Assembly (NCBI RefSeq): GCF_015595035.1
Contig: NZ_JADNRN010000002.1
Coordinates: 62,001-126,000, forward strand
Length of the DNA: 64,000 nucleotides
Reading direction: 5' to 3'
Source of the DNA: Marinibium conchae
GTDB taxonomy: Bacteria; Pseudomonadota; Gammaproteobacteria; Enterobacterales; Alteromonadaceae
In this document: positions 40,764-49,641 of the stretch, piece after piece
Position numbering within the stretch: position 1 is the stretch's first letter
Layout: the number at the start of each line of letters is the position of its first letter
Notes under the pieces: model-generated
Told to the model about the DNA's origin: nothing
Database searches by the model: none
The model's input: the letters and a program-made list of their open reading frames with translations, nothing else
Translations under genes and position numbers: made by a program

Positions 40764-40840
40764 GCTCCCGTAGCTCAGCTGGATAGAGTGTCGGCCTCCG
40801 AAGCCGAAGGTCACGCGTTCGAATCGCGTCGGGAGCGCCA
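40764..40840 (+). tRNA. tRNA-Arg (anticodon CCG)
   Basis: A complete cloverleaf can be drawn. The acceptor GCTCCCG (40764-40770) pairs with CGGGAGC (40830-40836), with discriminator G and encoded CCA (40838-40840). The anticodon stem TCGGC/GCCGA encloses loop CTCCGAA with anticodon CCG at 40798-40800. The T-arm ACGCG-TTCGAAT-CGCGT is perfect. A run of six T follows the CCA and should act as terminator. Confidence 0.97.
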
Positions 40841-40966
40841 TTTTTTGCATTCATTTCATACAACTTGTTGTTGGGGTACGCGGCACGAACCAATTCTGCC
40901 GTGTGGTCTCTAAAGTTAAATTATCCTATACTCATTTAATACGATTTCAGGACAGAAGACTTCGTC

Positions 40967-41062
40967 ATGTGCAGCCTATTTAGCAAGCGCATCATTAACG
41001 CTATGAATGTAAACCTTCTTTTAGGAGTAGAGCTTGTTTATTTGAAAACGAAGCGAGAGTGA
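40967..41062 (+). CDS. Possible 31-codon upstream ORF of the helicase
   Basis: ATG at 40967 opens a short frame (begins MCSLFSKRIINAMN) whose TGA ends one base before the TTG start of the helicase at 41064. No similarity is recognised. Tight placement would allow translational coupling, but the ribosome site (AGGAC, 14 bases upstream) is poor and the frame may be fortuitous. Confidence 0.25.
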   Translation: MCSLFSKRIINAMNVNLLLGVELVYLKTKRE

Positions 41063-41063
41063 G

Positions 41064-43652
41064 TTGGACAATTCAAATCAATATCTAAAAATTTTTCTTA
41101 AAGGAAAAGAACAGGACGGTGTTGAAAGCTATTTTCATGAAAACGGCAAATATAAGGTTAAGTTTGAGGGTAATGATACAGTCTACACATATCATGAAAA
41201 TGACGTGCAAATTGTTGAGTCGGTTCTCGCTAGGCACGATGCAGAGACTTGCCTAGAATATTTGAAAGAACTCGCCAGCATTACAGGCTTAAAGGTTGCG
41301 ACGCCAGAAGGCGAGGAATTTAACGCCTTACATCACTATTATTCAAACATCAGCTTCGTAGATTCGCAAAGTTTATTCGGTGCATTTTTAACGGGTGAGT
41401 TACCAAAAGATAGTCAAACTCCGTTTATTTCAAACCCGACTATCTATTACCCGTTTGGCTTTAATATCAGTCAAGTTGAAGCAGTAAAAAATGCGCTTAA
41501 TAACCGGATAAGTGTAATCGAGGGTCCGCCAGGTACTGGTAAAACTCAAACGATACTCAATATTATTGCCAATGTAGTATCTATTGGTGGAAGTGTCGCT
41601 GTTGTTTCTAGTAATAACGCGGCAACACAGAATGTTCTGACTAAACTCTCCAAATATGGTTTTGAATTTGCTATTGCGCCCCTCGGTAGTAAAAAGAACA
41701 AGACAGACTTTATACAAAACCAGCAGCCCCAACCTGACTTATCCTCTTGGAAGTTGTCGTCTGCAGAGTTGAGCGAAATTCAATATAAGATCAGCGAACT
41801 ATACTCAACACTACAAGCTAAACTGAATCTTAAGGTAGAGCTCTCCAAACGAAAGAGTGAGATTCAGGCCTTAGAGCTTGAATATCGCCATTTTAGACAA
41901 CTGCGAGAGGATTTAAATGTTGAGCGCTTGGACGATATGTTTAATATTCGCTCGTTTCAAGAGGCCATTAAGCTCTGGCTATCATATCGTTCATATCGGG
42001 TAAGAAGCTTATCAGTAGCATTCTTGATATTTATTTTTGACAGCGTTAGGTTGCGAAAGAGTCGTGTTTTTAAAGTACGACAGTACGTCCAAGAAAACTC
42101 ACTTGCTTCATTAATTGAATATTTCCAGTCCAGCTTTTATCGATTAAAAATTATGGATAGTCAGGAATTCATTTCTTCGCTCGCACTTGAGTTAGAGGCG
42201 TTTGATTTTGATAAAAGTATGAAACATTACTCGCAATTATGTATGAAGGTCTTCAGGCATAAGACTTGGCAGCAGTATTGTCAAAATAGGCGGGAGAAAT
42301 ACACGATGCAGGAGCTTAAAACGCGTTCGAGTGATTTTTTAAAAGACTATCCTGTGGTGTTGAGTACGACCTATTCGGTAAGCAACAGCCTGTCACCAGG
42401 CACACAATATGATTATTTAATAATAGACGAAGCGTCACAGGTTAACATCTGCACTGGAGCACTGGCGCTTTCATGCGCCAAAAGAGTGGTAGTTGTGGGT
42501 GACACAAAACAGCTGACCCACGTGGTCGACTATAAAACCCGTGCTTTAACGAAAGGTTTGTTGGACAAATTTCAGTTGGACCATAGATACGATTATTCCA
42601 AACAAAGTTTACTCTCGATGTTTTCGTCTTTTTTTGAGCACGTCCCCAAAACCATGTTGAGAGAACATTATAGATGCTCGCCCAAGATTATCGAATTCTG
42701 CAATCAAAAGTTCTATGGAGGTGAGTTGATTGTGATGACCGATTCGACAACGGATAAATCTCCACTAGTGGTATATAAAACAGTTCCGGGCAATCATCAG
42801 CGTAACCGCGTCAATCAAAGACAAATAGACGTTATCAGAAATGAAATAATTTTAGAGCAAAACCTTAATGTCACTGATAGCTCTATAGGCGTAGTGACAC
42901 CCTATCGTAGTCAAACTAACCAACTTCAAAAGGCGTTTGACGGAACGACCATTCAAGCCGATACGGTTGATAAATTTCAAGGAAGAGAAAAAGATGTTGT
43001 TATTCTATCTACAGTAGATAACCACATTTCAGAATTTGCAGACGAACCTAACAGATTAAATGTAGCGGTGTCTCGCGCAATTGATCAACTTATTTTGGTT
43101 GTTAGTGAAAATGATTCAGTAATCGATACTAATATCGGGGATCTGATAGCGTACATTGAATATAACAATATGACGATTGTGGAGAGTAAGGTCCACTCAA
43201 TATTCGATTATCTTTATCGCTCTTACGCAAAAGAGAGACAGAGTTATCTTAAATCCAGTAACAGAATATCAGAGTTCGATAGCGAGAATCTTATGTATAC
43301 ACTTATTCAGAATATTCTAGAAGATGAGCAGCTCTCTAACCTTGGTGTTTCGACTCACGTTCCTTTGAACTTGATTATTCGCGACAAAAGTAGTTTGAGC
43401 GATAGAGAAAATGCTTATGCGGCTAATCAACTCACGCATGTTGATTTTCTAATCTACGATAAAGCATCAAAATTACCTAAATCTGCCGTAGAAGTTGACG
43501 GAGTCAAGTTTCACAAAGAGGGTTCTTTGCAAGCAGTTCGAGATGAACTAAAAAACGCCATATTCGAAAAGTCAGGGATCCCATTGCTAAGGTTTAGGAC
43601 TGATGGAAGTGGTGAAGAACAAAAGTTACAAGATCATCTGCGCAGTCTTTGA
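41064..43652 (+). CDS. SF1 (Upf1-like) helicase fused to DUF2726 nuclease-like domain
   Basis: An 862-residue protein starting at a TTG (the only start before an in-frame stop at 41043) with GAGAG upstream. Helicase motifs are Walker A GPPGTGKT (154-161), DEASQ at 455, VVVGDTKQL, LREHYRCSPKIIEF, TVDKFQGREKDVVILS and LNVAVSRA: the COG1112/Dna2-Upf1 group, not UvrD. A helical insertion occupies about 235-400. The C-terminal 130 residues (VDFLIYDK, AVEVDGVKFH, then RDELKNAIFEKSGIPLLRFR) match DUF2726, a PD-(D/E)xK-like nuclease family. Helicase-nuclease fusions of this kind occur in anti-phage systems such as the Mokosh group, but no partner gene is seen. Its position directly after a tRNA suggests acquisition. 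Confidence 0.85.
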   Translation: MDNSNQYLKIFLKGKEQDGVESYFHENGKYKVKFEGNDTVYTYHENDVQIVESVLARHDAETCLEYLKELASITGLKVATPEGEEFNALHHYYSNISFVDSQSLFGAFLTGELPKDSQTPFISNPTIYYPFGFNISQVEAVKNALNNRISVIEGPPGTGKTQTILNIIANVVSIGGSVAVVSSNNAATQNVLTKLSKYGFEFAIAPLGSKKNKTDFIQNQQPQPDLSSWKLSSAELSEIQYKISELYSTLQAKLNLKVELSKRKSEIQALELEYRHFRQLREDLNVERLDDMFNIRSFQEAIKLWLSYRSYRVRSLSVAFLIFIFDSVRLRKSRVFKVRQYVQENSLASLIEYFQSSFYRLKIMDSQEFISSLALELEAFDFDKSMKHYSQLCMKVFRHKTWQQYCQNRREKYTMQELKTRSSDFLKDYPVVLSTTYSVSNSLSPGTQYDYLIIDEASQVNICTGALALSCAKRVVVVGDTKQLTHVVDYKTRALTKGLLDKFQLDHRYDYSKQSLLSMFSSFFEHVPKTMLREHYRCSPKIIEFCNQKFYGGELIVMTDSTTDKSPLVVYKTVPGNHQRNRVNQRQIDVIRNEIILEQNLNVTDSSIGVVTPYRSQTNQLQKAFDGTTIQADTVDKFQGREKDVVILSTVDNHISEFADEPNRLNVAVSRAIDQLILVVSENDSVIDTNIGDLIAYIEYNNMTIVESKVHSIFDYLYRSYAKERQSYLKSSNRISEFDSENLMYTLIQNILEDEQLSNLGVSTHVPLNLIIRDKSSLSDRENAYAANQLTHVDFLIYDKASKLPKSAVEVDGVKFHKEGSLQAVRDELKNAIFEKSGIPLLRFRTDGSGEEQKLQDHLRSL

Positions 43653-43809
43653 TCTTACTAAAATCATAAGATTCTAACCGGTAGTTATTTACTGTCTGTT
43701 GTGGTTGAATTAGCTCTTTCTGTTTTGAAGAAAAGCGGCCAAGCGTTCTTTGCAGATGTCGTGGCAGCATCGCAGTTATAATGCGACACAAAAAGGAAAA
43801 TGACACTAG

Positions 43810-44379
43810 ATGACCCTAGACACCCAATCTCTCAACAAAGACCGCCAAGATCTCAGTAAACTAGACGAAATTTGGTTGTTCGGCTACGGCTCGCTTATCT
43901 ACAAAGTTGACTTTCGTTTTATCAGAAGTGAAAAAGCTCATATTCTTGGTTACGAGAGACGTTTCTGGCAGGGCAGCCATGACCATAGGGGAATTCCAGA
44001 AAAACCAGGCAGAGTACTTACACTGGTTGAGGCAGAAGGGGTGCGTTGTGGGGGTATCGCCTTTCAGGTGAGTCATGATGTATTCGATCATCTTGATCAT
44101 CGCGAAAAGAATGGCTACTTGCGCTATGAAACTGTGCTTCATCTAGACAGTGGTAGAGAGGTTAAAGGTTTGGTATACACAGCTGATGCCGACAATGATG
44201 CCTATTTGGGCGAGGCGAGCATTGCCGAACTAGCACACCAAATATATGAATGCACCGGACCAAGTGGCCCCAACCGAGAATATGTGTACGATCTTGCTGC
44301 GGCATTGCGAGCCAATGGTGAAATAGATGAGCATGTTTTTGCTATTGAACGCGCCTTATTAGTAATGGAAAACACCTAG
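43810..44379 (+). CDS. chaC: ChaC-type gamma-glutamylcyclotransferase
   Basis: A 189-residue protein with the substrate-binding loop FGYGSLIYK (about 24-32), RFWQGSHDHRGIPEKPGRVL, and the catalytic-Glu block DHREKNGYLRY. This is the ChaC family, which cleaves glutathione (gamma-Glu-Cys-Gly) to 5-oxoproline and Cys-Gly in the cytoplasm. Length is usual. An AAGGA ribosome site lies 12 bases upstream. The gene is followed two bases later by a small CxxC protein, so they form an operon. Confidence 0.88.
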   Translation: MTLDTQSLNKDRQDLSKLDEIWLFGYGSLIYKVDFRFIRSEKAHILGYERRFWQGSHDHRGIPEKPGRVLTLVEAEGVRCGGIAFQVSHDVFDHLDHREKNGYLRYETVLHLDSGREVKGLVYTADADNDAYLGEASIAELAHQIYECTGPSGPNREYVYDLAAALRANGEIDEHVFAIERALLVMENT

Positions 44380-44381
44380 TT

Positions 44382-44573
44382 ATGGGGAAATCAAAACGAA
44401 GTCGCAGTGAGAGAGCTTGTGATACGTGCAAAATCATATCGGCAGTACTTTATCGTGTAAAAATTGAAGAAGCGATGGGTTGGCAGTTCGTTTGCAAACA
44501 ATGTCAATTGATGGCTGCGCAACACAACAGCTATCAATATGGTGGAACTTGGAAGCAAAGCAAGCGACATTGA
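44382..44573 (+). CDS. Small CxxC zinc-ribbon-like protein
   Basis: A 63-residue, strongly basic protein with two CxxC pairs (CDTCK near residue 13 and CKQC near 38), consistent with one zinc ribbon. It begins two bases after the chaC stop and is probably translated by coupling. The compact motif pattern and clean operon placement support a real gene. I do not know its function. Confidence 0.65.
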   Translation: MGKSKRSRSERACDTCKIISAVLYRVKIEEAMGWQFVCKQCQLMAAQHNSYQYGGTWKQSKRH

Positions 44574-44702
44574 GTTTGCCTCGGCACGCTGCTTTTTTCG
44601 CCCAGTCAACCCGCTAGTTGATTAGCTTGTCAAAGTCAGCTTCCTGCATGGTGTGTTGAATTGCAATGTTCTCACAAGTTAAGCAAAATTTGAGATTAGA
44701 AA

Positions 44703-45188
44703 ATGAACAACGATGAAATGAAATTAGACAACGCAAAAATGTTAAAATTAGAAATTAAGCCATCTGAATGTCGCACAATTATTCACTCATTTCTTACAAA
44801 TCAAATTTTGTATATTGGGATTCCTATTTATTTGCTGTCGCTTATTTTTCTTGATGAAAGCTCCCAAACAACTGCTTTCTATTTTATGGTCGCATATACA
44901 CTTGCAGCGTTCTTTTTCTCTGTTTGGCTATTTGTTTTTGATCGCCACCCGCGATTATCGAGTGTTAAGATTGCCTTAAAATCTAAAGGTGTAGAAGTAT
45001 CGTTGGGTTCAAATGAAACTACGGTAAATTTAAATGAAACGGTTAGCTATGAAATTTCGGGCCTCTTGAATAAGAAAATAGTCTTAAGCGACTCTGACAA
45101 TAATAAAGTGAAGATTAGCTACTATTTGTTTAACCCAAAGCAAAGGAATGAATTTGTCTCGCATATATCCGGTCTTGCCATAAAGTAG
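44703..45188 (+). CDS. Two-helix membrane protein, YcxB-like layout
   Basis: A 161-residue protein. The N-terminal 30 residues are polar, two adjacent hydrophobic helices follow (about 38-58 and 60-80), and the rest is a soluble beta-rich domain (VEVSLGSNETTVNLNETVSY, then KVKISYYLFNPKQRNEFVSH). The layout resembles YcxB/PH-like domain proteins, but the match is weak. A GAG-containing leader precedes the ATG. Function unknown. Confidence 0.55.
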   Translation: MNNDEMKLDNAKMLKLEIKPSECRTIIHSFLTNQILYIGIPIYLLSLIFLDESSQTTAFYFMVAYTLAAFFFSVWLFVFDRHPRLSSVKIALKSKGVEVSLGSNETTVNLNETVSYEISGLLNKKIVLSDSDNNKVKISYYLFNPKQRNEFVSHISGLAIK

Positions 45189-45210
45189 TTACCCCTCGTG
45201 TTATGAGGTA

Positions 45211-45360
45211 TTATCCTGTCTCGGCAAGCAACAAGACAGCGCTAGCGCCGGATTTTACGTACTTTAACTTTTTAGCAAATGACTGCTTGAAGGCTGCCGG
45301 TACATTTGTTTCCTTCAGTGCAGCGCTTAAGGCTTCACCTTTTTCAGGATGATTATAAAG
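45211..45360 (-). pseudogene. Remnant of a DUF1269-like C-terminus
   Basis: On the minus strand an open frame without a start codon reads HPEKGEALSAALKE and then SFAKKLKYVKSGASAVLLL before TAA at 45211-45213; upstream it is closed by TGA. The pattern (helical segment, then a G-x-SA-xLLL strand) resembles the end of DUF1269-type proteins. It is most likely a truncated leftover; the family assignment is tentative. Confidence 0.3.
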
Positions 45361-45650
45361 ATGACTAAGTCAGCAAAGCACACACCAAACCACATCTCTC
45401 ACTATGAATCGGTGTTAAATCCAAAAGAGTCTTTTCAGTTGCAAGTATCACTGAAATTAAGCGGCGAGCTGCAGAACGGTTCGTTCATGAAAACAGTGCT
45501 TTTATCCACTACACAATAGTCGGCGTGATCAATAGTTTGATCTGGTTAGTTGGCATACGCTACTTTATCGTTGAGGGTACATGGGAGTGGGGAGCACCAA
45601 GTCTCATCGATGTATTAAATGCCATGTTGGGTGTTGGAGAATATAGGTGA
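45361..45650 (+). pseudogene. Frameshifted 2TM-domain protein
   Basis: ATG at 45361 opens a frame (MTKSAKHTPNHISHYESVLN...) that stops at 45517-45519. A different frame through the same bases encodes EIKRRAAERFVHENSAFIHY followed by VGVINSLIWLVGIRYFI, the pattern of the '2TM' domain, and ends with TGA at 45648-45650. A single frameshift near 45455 would join the two into one protein of about 95 residues. It is therefore read as a recently broken gene, or a sequencing error. Confidence 0.5.
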
Positions 45651-45789
45651 CAATGGTAGCCTTTTTCAATGTATAATAGAGATAGATGAACAAGGACTCG
45701 TTCGCTAAGCGAGGTTCTCGTAAAAAAATGATCGTTGCGGTGGATGCTAAGGCTAAAGTCGTTTATGACGAAATTTATAAGGAAATAAA

Positions 45790-45984
45790 ATGTACAATTT
45801 TGAAGTTGTCATGCTTGTGCTGTTTTTGGTTTTGACTGCCGTTGCTTACAAAAAGCGTAGTAGAAAAATTTTGTTAGTGGGATCTCTGTGTTTAGTGGCG
45901 GCGTTTGCTGCAAAACCATTTTTCGAAGGCTTTAATGAAGGGTTTGAGACCCGAAAGGTAGAAATACTAGAGCAGCGCAGCTGA
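45790..45984 (+). CDS. Small membrane protein
   Basis: A 64-residue protein with two hydrophobic stretches (VVMLVLFLVLTAVAY and ILLVGSLCLVAAFAA) separated by KKRSRK, then an acidic tail. AAGGAAAT precedes the ATG. It is followed 19 bases later by the TerB-like gene with a similar ribosome site, so the two look like an operon. No family recognised. Confidence 0.55.
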   Translation: MYNFEVVMLVLFLVLTAVAYKKRSRKILLVGSLCLVAAFAAKPFFEGFNEGFETRKVEILEQRS

Positions 45985-46003
45985 CAATTAACAAGGAAGT
46001 ATT

Positions 46004-46519
46004 ATGCATATTATTTTAGGCGTTTTGGGCGCGCTGGTAACTATTTTGATACTTGCAAATCGCTTGCAAGAGAATGGTATCGATGTTGGCTGGTTGAACC
46101 CTTTTAGTTGGGCTCGACGTCGGAAATTTCGCAAAGAATATCAAATGCATCCTGCTTACACCTTAGAATCCCCTTTAGATGTGGCAGCCTTGTTCATGGT
46201 GGCTGTTGCAAAAGCTGATGGTGATATTACACGAGCGCAAAAAGATAAAATCTTCGAATTGTTTCAGTCTGAGTTAAAGCTAAGCGAGAAACAAGCCACT
46301 GACTTGTTTGGCTCAAGTGTACATATTTTTGGCCGCGGTGATGATGTGCTGGATAACCCAAGTCGTGTGCTCGCAAGAACCGCAGAGTCATTCACCGATG
46401 AACAAGTCCATTCGGTGTTGTCTATGCTTGATATCATAGCCAGCGTTGATGGTAGTCCGTCTGAAGCGCAGATAAAGCTCATAAAAAAAATTACTAAGGC
46501 AATACCAATCAAAGACTAG
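46004..46519 (+). CDS. Membrane-anchored TerB-like protein
   Basis: A 171-residue protein: one N-terminal transmembrane helix (1-20), a basic segment (WARRRKFRKEY) and a TerB-like all-helical domain (about 55-168) with the characteristic VAVAKADGDITRAQKDKI and IASVDGSPSEAQIKLI acidic repeats. TerB-like domains bind metal and occur in tellurite-resistance and membrane stress systems; no other ter gene is present, so its role here is open. AAGGAAGT precedes the ATG. Confidence 0.7.
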   Translation: MHIILGVLGALVTILILANRLQENGIDVGWLNPFSWARRRKFRKEYQMHPAYTLESPLDVAALFMVAVAKADGDITRAQKDKIFELFQSELKLSEKQATDLFGSSVHIFGRGDDVLDNPSRVLARTAESFTDEQVHSVLSMLDIIASVDGSPSEAQIKLIKKITKAIPIKD

Positions 46520-46551
46520 GTGGGGTTACGGGACGCTCACGTTCGAATCGC

Positions 46552-47649
46552 TTAGTATTTCAAGCCAAATAAAAACCGCATTGGCTTAAACGGATAAACA
46601 ATATATCGGCATATCAGAACTGTGACTAACAAACTGACCAGCGTTACTATTAAAGCCTTAATAGGTAACGCATAGTCAGTATGCACTACATAGTAGGCCA
46701 CAGCCACGATCACGCTTTGATGAAATATATAAAAAGGAAAAATTAGTCTATTTCCGAGGATCAATAATGAAGTAGACTTTCGAAGATATCGCTGAGCATA
46801 GGATAACGCAGTGAGCAAACCGGTCCAAGTCAATAGAGTGCATACAAACCACCAAATCGACCAACGAGTTTGCAAAGAGAAATAGGCACTATAGTCTGGA
46901 AAGTAGTAAGCATAAAAAACTATCGAAACTGTTATGAAACAACCCAAGAAAACACGCCTAAATTGATGAAGTGAACACCAAATCGATTTATGGCTAATAA
47001 AAAACATACCCAGCACAAACAATAAAAAGTAGAAGCCAGAAAGAGCAAGGTTATGCAAGCTGTGACCCTCTGCATCAGTTGCCTTCTCAAAAAGCACCCT
47101 TGTCAGCCCAAGGATGATGCCAAAACTGAGCAATAGATAAGGCAGTAACTTAAAATTAGCGAGCACACGCCGACTTAGCGTGCTTAGTTTGGCAATGACA
47201 TATTTGACGGGTATCGCCAACACCATAAACAACAAAAGAAATTCAATAAACCACAAATGATTACTGTCTAGTCTTAACACTAATTCTGGCAACGCTGATA
47301 AAAAAGAAGGGAAGTTTTCAGGTGACTCAAAGTAATGTTGTGGCGGAACAACAAACAATACTCCGATAACAAGCGGAAGCAGTAAGCGTTTTGCTTTATC
47401 GAATATGAAATCGTGATTCGACAAGCGCTCTAAAAGTAGATAAGAACCTGAACCCGCTATAAAGAAAAGTAAGGGAAGTCGTAGCTGTTCAAAATACACC
47501 ATAATGTCGTCTAACAGTTTGCTAGATGTATTGTTCATTATGTGCCAGTTGTCACCGTTGAATGGCATCAAGCAGTGGTGTAAAAACACGGCGAATATCA
47601 AAACGATACGCAGATAGTCAATTTCGGTATAGCGTTTTTGCGATTCCAT
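46552..47649 (-). CDS. Acyltransferase-3 family membrane protein
   Basis: A 365-residue protein with about ten transmembrane segments. It opens with the family block YTEIDYLRIVLIFAVFLHHC (conserved R and the catalytic-type His pair) and has LPLLFFIAGSGSYLL. Known of the family: O-acylation of cell-surface glycans, periplasmic glucans or antibiotics. No glycan gene cluster lies nearby, so the acceptor is unknown. Its 3' end meets the end of the TerB-like gene, and a 12-base T-arm-like sequence lies directly next to its stop. Confidence 0.85.
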   Translation of the reverse strand: MESQKRYTEIDYLRIVLIFAVFLHHCLMPFNGDNWHIMNNTSSKLLDDIMVYFEQLRLPLLFFIAGSGSYLLLERLSNHDFIFDKAKRLLLPLVIGVLFVVPPQHYFESPENFPSFLSALPELVLRLDSNHLWFIEFLLLFMVLAIPVKYVIAKLSTLSRRVLANFKLLPYLLLSFGIILGLTRVLFEKATDAEGHSLHNLALSGFYFLLFVLGMFFISHKSIWCSLHQFRRVFLGCFITVSIVFYAYYFPDYSAYFSLQTRWSIWWFVCTLLTWTGLLTALSYAQRYLRKSTSLLILGNRLIFPFYIFHQSVIVAVAYYVVHTDYALPIKALIVTLVSLLVTVLICRYIVYPFKPMRFLFGLKY

Positions 47650-47829
47650 TCAAACCTAACTAAATAGCGGTAGTTACCGCGTGAGTTTACCTTATTAGCC
47701 TGCAGCGCTCACTGTGAAAGTAAGTTTTACCTTTGGTGCTCAAGCACCTTTTTTACAGGCCGACCCACAACATCATAGTAAAGTAATTTGGAAAATTCTC
47801 CTCCAATTCTAATTTAAGTGCAGTAGTGA

Positions 47830-48075
47830 TTAAATCTTGTGTAAGCAATCCTCATTAAAGATTCGTTTGGTTGATGCAGGATATTTAGTTAACTTATCCG
47901 CTGGACGAATAGGTCTTGAGACAAAACCACCACCGCAGTTTGGACAAACATGAGCCAACACGTTTTCAACGCAAATCTGGCAGAAGGTGCACTCAAAACT
48001 ACAAATCATGGCGTCACTAGCTTCTGGTGATAGGTCTTTATCACAACATTCACAGTTTGGTCTAATCTCTAACAT
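47830..48075 (-). CDS. DUF1272 zinc-binding protein
   Basis: An 81-residue protein rich in cysteine pairs: CECCDKDL, CSFECTFCQICV and CPNCGG. This is the DUF1272 pattern, likely two zinc sites. It lies 46 bases downstream of the rhodanese gene on the same strand and probably shares its transcript. Function of the family is unknown; association with rhodanese and a GlxA-type regulator suggests a sulfur or stress role. Confidence 0.85.
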   Translation of the reverse strand: MLEIRPNCECCDKDLSPEASDAMICSFECTFCQICVENVLAHVCPNCGGGFVSRPIRPADKLTKYPASTKRIFNEDCLHKI

Positions 48076-48121
48076 ACCTTAATTCCTATTTTTGGGGGCA
48101 CTACTACCAATAACAAAGAGT

Positions 48122-48532
48122 TCACCCTTCGGACCTCTCCGTGCTATTGGAAAATTCGAACCCCTCATCAGCCCAGCCGGTCATGCCGCCAATCAACTCT
48201 TTAACAGGACGGCCTAGTTGGGCCAGCCGAATGGCAGCCTTGTTGGCGCCATTGCAATGTGGGCCAGCGCAATACACCACAAACAAAGTATCCTTTGGCC
48301 ATTGAGCAAGTTTGCGCCCAACAATTTTTCCATGCGGCAAATTGATCGCACCTGGAATATGGGCTTGGTCATACATTGTTGGGGCTCGAACATCTAACAA
48401 CACAAAGCCAGGGTCAGGTTGTTGCATTGCTTCGTGCGTGTCCCAACAGTCAGCTTCATACCGTAACCGCCTTTCAAAATGAGCCAGCGCTTCTTGGGAT
48501 GGCAAGGGATCGTGTTTTAGCACCATATTCAT
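48122..48532 (-). CDS. Single-domain rhodanese-like protein
   Basis: A 136-residue protein. The rhodanese domain (about 30-125) has the CH2A-like LLDVRAPTMYDQAHIPGAIN block and an active-site loop starting at Cys in VVYCAGPHCNGA, so the sulfur-carrying cysteine is present. It is divergent from the GlxA-type regulator gene with 98 bases between starts, suggesting it is that regulator's target. Confidence 0.87.
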   Translation of the reverse strand: MNMVLKHDPLPSQEALAHFERRLRYEADCWDTHEAMQQPDPGFVLLDVRAPTMYDQAHIPGAINLPHGKIVGRKLAQWPKDTLFVVYCAGPHCNGANKAAIRLAQLGRPVKELIGGMTGWADEGFEFSNSTERSEG

Positions 48533-48630
48533 TTAAGCAACCTCTTTTCATTTTAGTGATTACTATTGTAGAGTGAAAACCAACTTGGCATAATGTCTAT
48601 TATCGTTAAAATCCTGCCAAATTAACTGTT

Positions 48631-49641
48631 ATGGGTCCATCACTGCACAATTCAAAATCATCAAGCGCGAATGCGCCTAAGAAAGTATCTCTACTAGCAT
48701 ACCCCAATCTTTGTGTGTTCGAGTTTGCCTGTGCGCTTGAGGTTTTTGCGCAGCCGAAAATCGATTTTGACCTTGCACACTACGAAGTATCAGTGTGTAA
48801 CCAATACGATGGTAAGACGCATGAGCTTACACTTGGCAGTTTAAGTAATGTGAAACAGGTAGGACTCGATGAGCTTGCCGCTGCTGATCTGGTTATATTG
48901 CCAGGGTGGAGTGGGGCGCAGGTGAAACCCTCAAAAGTATTAAAGGAAGCACTTACATCTGTTATCGAACAAGGTAAGACTGTCGCCTCGATTTGCTCAG
49001 GCGCATTTTTGCTCGGTTATTGCGGAATACTGGATGGCAGAAAAGCGACAACGCATTGGCGCTATATTGACGAGGCTAGACGACTGTTTCCGACGGCGAA
49101 TTTTGATCGCGACACCTTGTTTTGTGATGACGGGCAAATTCTGACTTCCGCGGGAAGCGCCGCTGGACTGGATCTGTGTCTCTATATTGTTGCTCAACAC
49201 TTTGGCCAACATGTGGCCAATGCCTATGCTAGGCAGTTGGTGTTTGCGCCCTACCGCGAGGGAGGTCAAGCTCAGTTCGTACCGCCGTCTGCGGCACCTG
49301 CGACAAGTTCGCCCAGAGACCGATTCTCCACGTTGCTTAGTACGATTGAACGTGATCTTCAACAAAGCTATACGGTTAAAAAAATGGCCGACCTAGTTAG
49401 CATGAGTGAACGTCACTTTATGCGCACATTTAAATCATTGCTTGGCACAACGCCAACAAAATATTTAGCACAATTACGAATTCAGCGGGCCCGCGAGCTT
49501 TTGGAAACCACATCTCTACCAATAAAAACAATTGCAAATGAGTGTGGGATGGGCAGTGAAGAAAGTTTGCGACATCACTTCAGGCTTCTATTGAAAACTA
49601 GCCCGACTCAGTACCGCGAAACCTTTTCGGATCGACTATAG
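48631..49641 (+). CDS. GlxA-type regulator (DJ-1/PfpI domain + AraC HTH)
   Basis: A 336-residue transcription regulator. An N-terminal DJ-1/PfpI-like domain (about 15-200) has the nucleophile-elbow motif ASICSGAFLLGY and the ATTHW block. A C-terminal AraC domain (about 230-335) has both helix-turn-helix units (MADLVSMSERHFMRTFKSLL and IANECGMGSEESLRHHFRLL). Divergent placement against rhodanese-DUF1272 suggests it controls them; the ligand is unknown. Confidence 0.9.
   Translation: MGPSLHNSKSSSANAPKKVSLLAYPNLCVFEFACALEVFAQPKIDFDLAHYEVSVCNQYDGKTHELTLGSLSNVKQVGLDELAAADLVILPGWSGAQVKPSKVLKEALTSVIEQGKTVASICSGAFLLGYCGILDGRKATTHWRYIDEARRLFPTANFDRDTLFCDDGQILTSAGSAAGLDLCLYIVAQHFGQHVANAYARQLVFAPYREGGQAQFVPPSAAPATSSPRDRFSTLLSTIERDLQQSYTVKKMADLVSMSERHFMRTFKSLLGTTPTKYLAQLRIQRARELLETTSLPIKTIANECGMGSEESLRHHFRLLLKTSPTQYRETFSDRL

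Noticed and set aside
45686-45838. 50-codon plus-strand frame upstream of the small membrane protein
   Set aside because: It overlaps the better-supported gene at 45790 and its C-terminus is just that gene read in another frame.
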